Origin: Devosia equisanguinis
GTDB lineage: Bacteria; Pseudomonadota; Alphaproteobacteria; Rhizobiales; Devosiaceae
DNA length: 6,553 nucleotides
Reading direction: 5' to 3'
Assembly (NCBI GenBank): GCA_945888565.1
Contig: CAMDAL010000239.1
Span: 1-6,553, forward strand
Both the position numbers and the translations under genes were made by a program. Below are positions 6,548-6,553 of the stretch, piece by piece (positions within the stretch are counted from its first letter, which is position 1; the number at the start of each line of letters is the position of its first letter). The notes under the pieces are model-generated. The model had not been told where the DNA came from. It saw only the letters and a list, made by a program, of their open reading frames with translations, and made no database searches.

Positions 6548-6553
6548 GCGGAT

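Noticed and set aside
6529..6553. ATG at 6529 on the plus strand as the start of a next gene such as proS
   Set aside because: Only eight codons are visible, there is no ribosome binding site, and the residues do not resemble a prolyl-tRNA synthetase N-terminus.
1..6553. CRISPR arrays, insertion sequences, tRNA or rRNA genes, phage or defence genes
   Set aside because: No spaced direct repeats, transposase motifs, tRNA T-loop pattern or defence-type domains were seen on either strand.

Overview
The window is GC-rich alphaproteobacterial chromosome. The gene order nuoM–nuoN–birA–RNase J–DUF1467, all on the plus strand and tightly packed, is one I associate with Hyphomicrobiales (Rhizobiales). 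A Devosia-like genome is a guess from the style of the proteins; no species can be fixed by eye. The whole window is at least 95% explained by ordinary genes up to about 6240.

Layout. Bases 1-1223 hold the 3' part of nuoM, cut by the window edge. nuoN (1233-2693) follows after 9 bases. birA (2693-3520) starts on a GTG that shares one base with the nuoN stop. The RNase J gene (3520-5202) starts on an ATG that shares one base with the birA stop. A DUF1467 membrane protein (5205-5450) follows two bases later. A glycosyltransferase-like gene (5464-6237) follows after 13 bases. The last 316 bases have no convincing protein gene. They hold a strong hairpin terminator and, on the minus strand, a promoter-like sequence and a set of hairpins that together look like a small RNA gene of about 138 nt.

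How the genes fit together. NuoM and NuoN are two of the three antiporter-like proton-pumping subunits of respiratory complex I. birA, rnj and the DUF1467 gene ride at the 3' end of the nuo operon with stop/start overlaps that imply translational coupling. Their products (protein biotinylation, RNA processing, unknown inner-membrane function) are housekeeping rather than part of complex I. The glycosyltransferase-like gene is the only accessory-looking coding sequence; in relatives I would expect proS after DUF1467.

No new multi-gene system is visible. The most worthwhile lead is the putative minus-strand small RNA at about 6375-6513, convergent with the operon.
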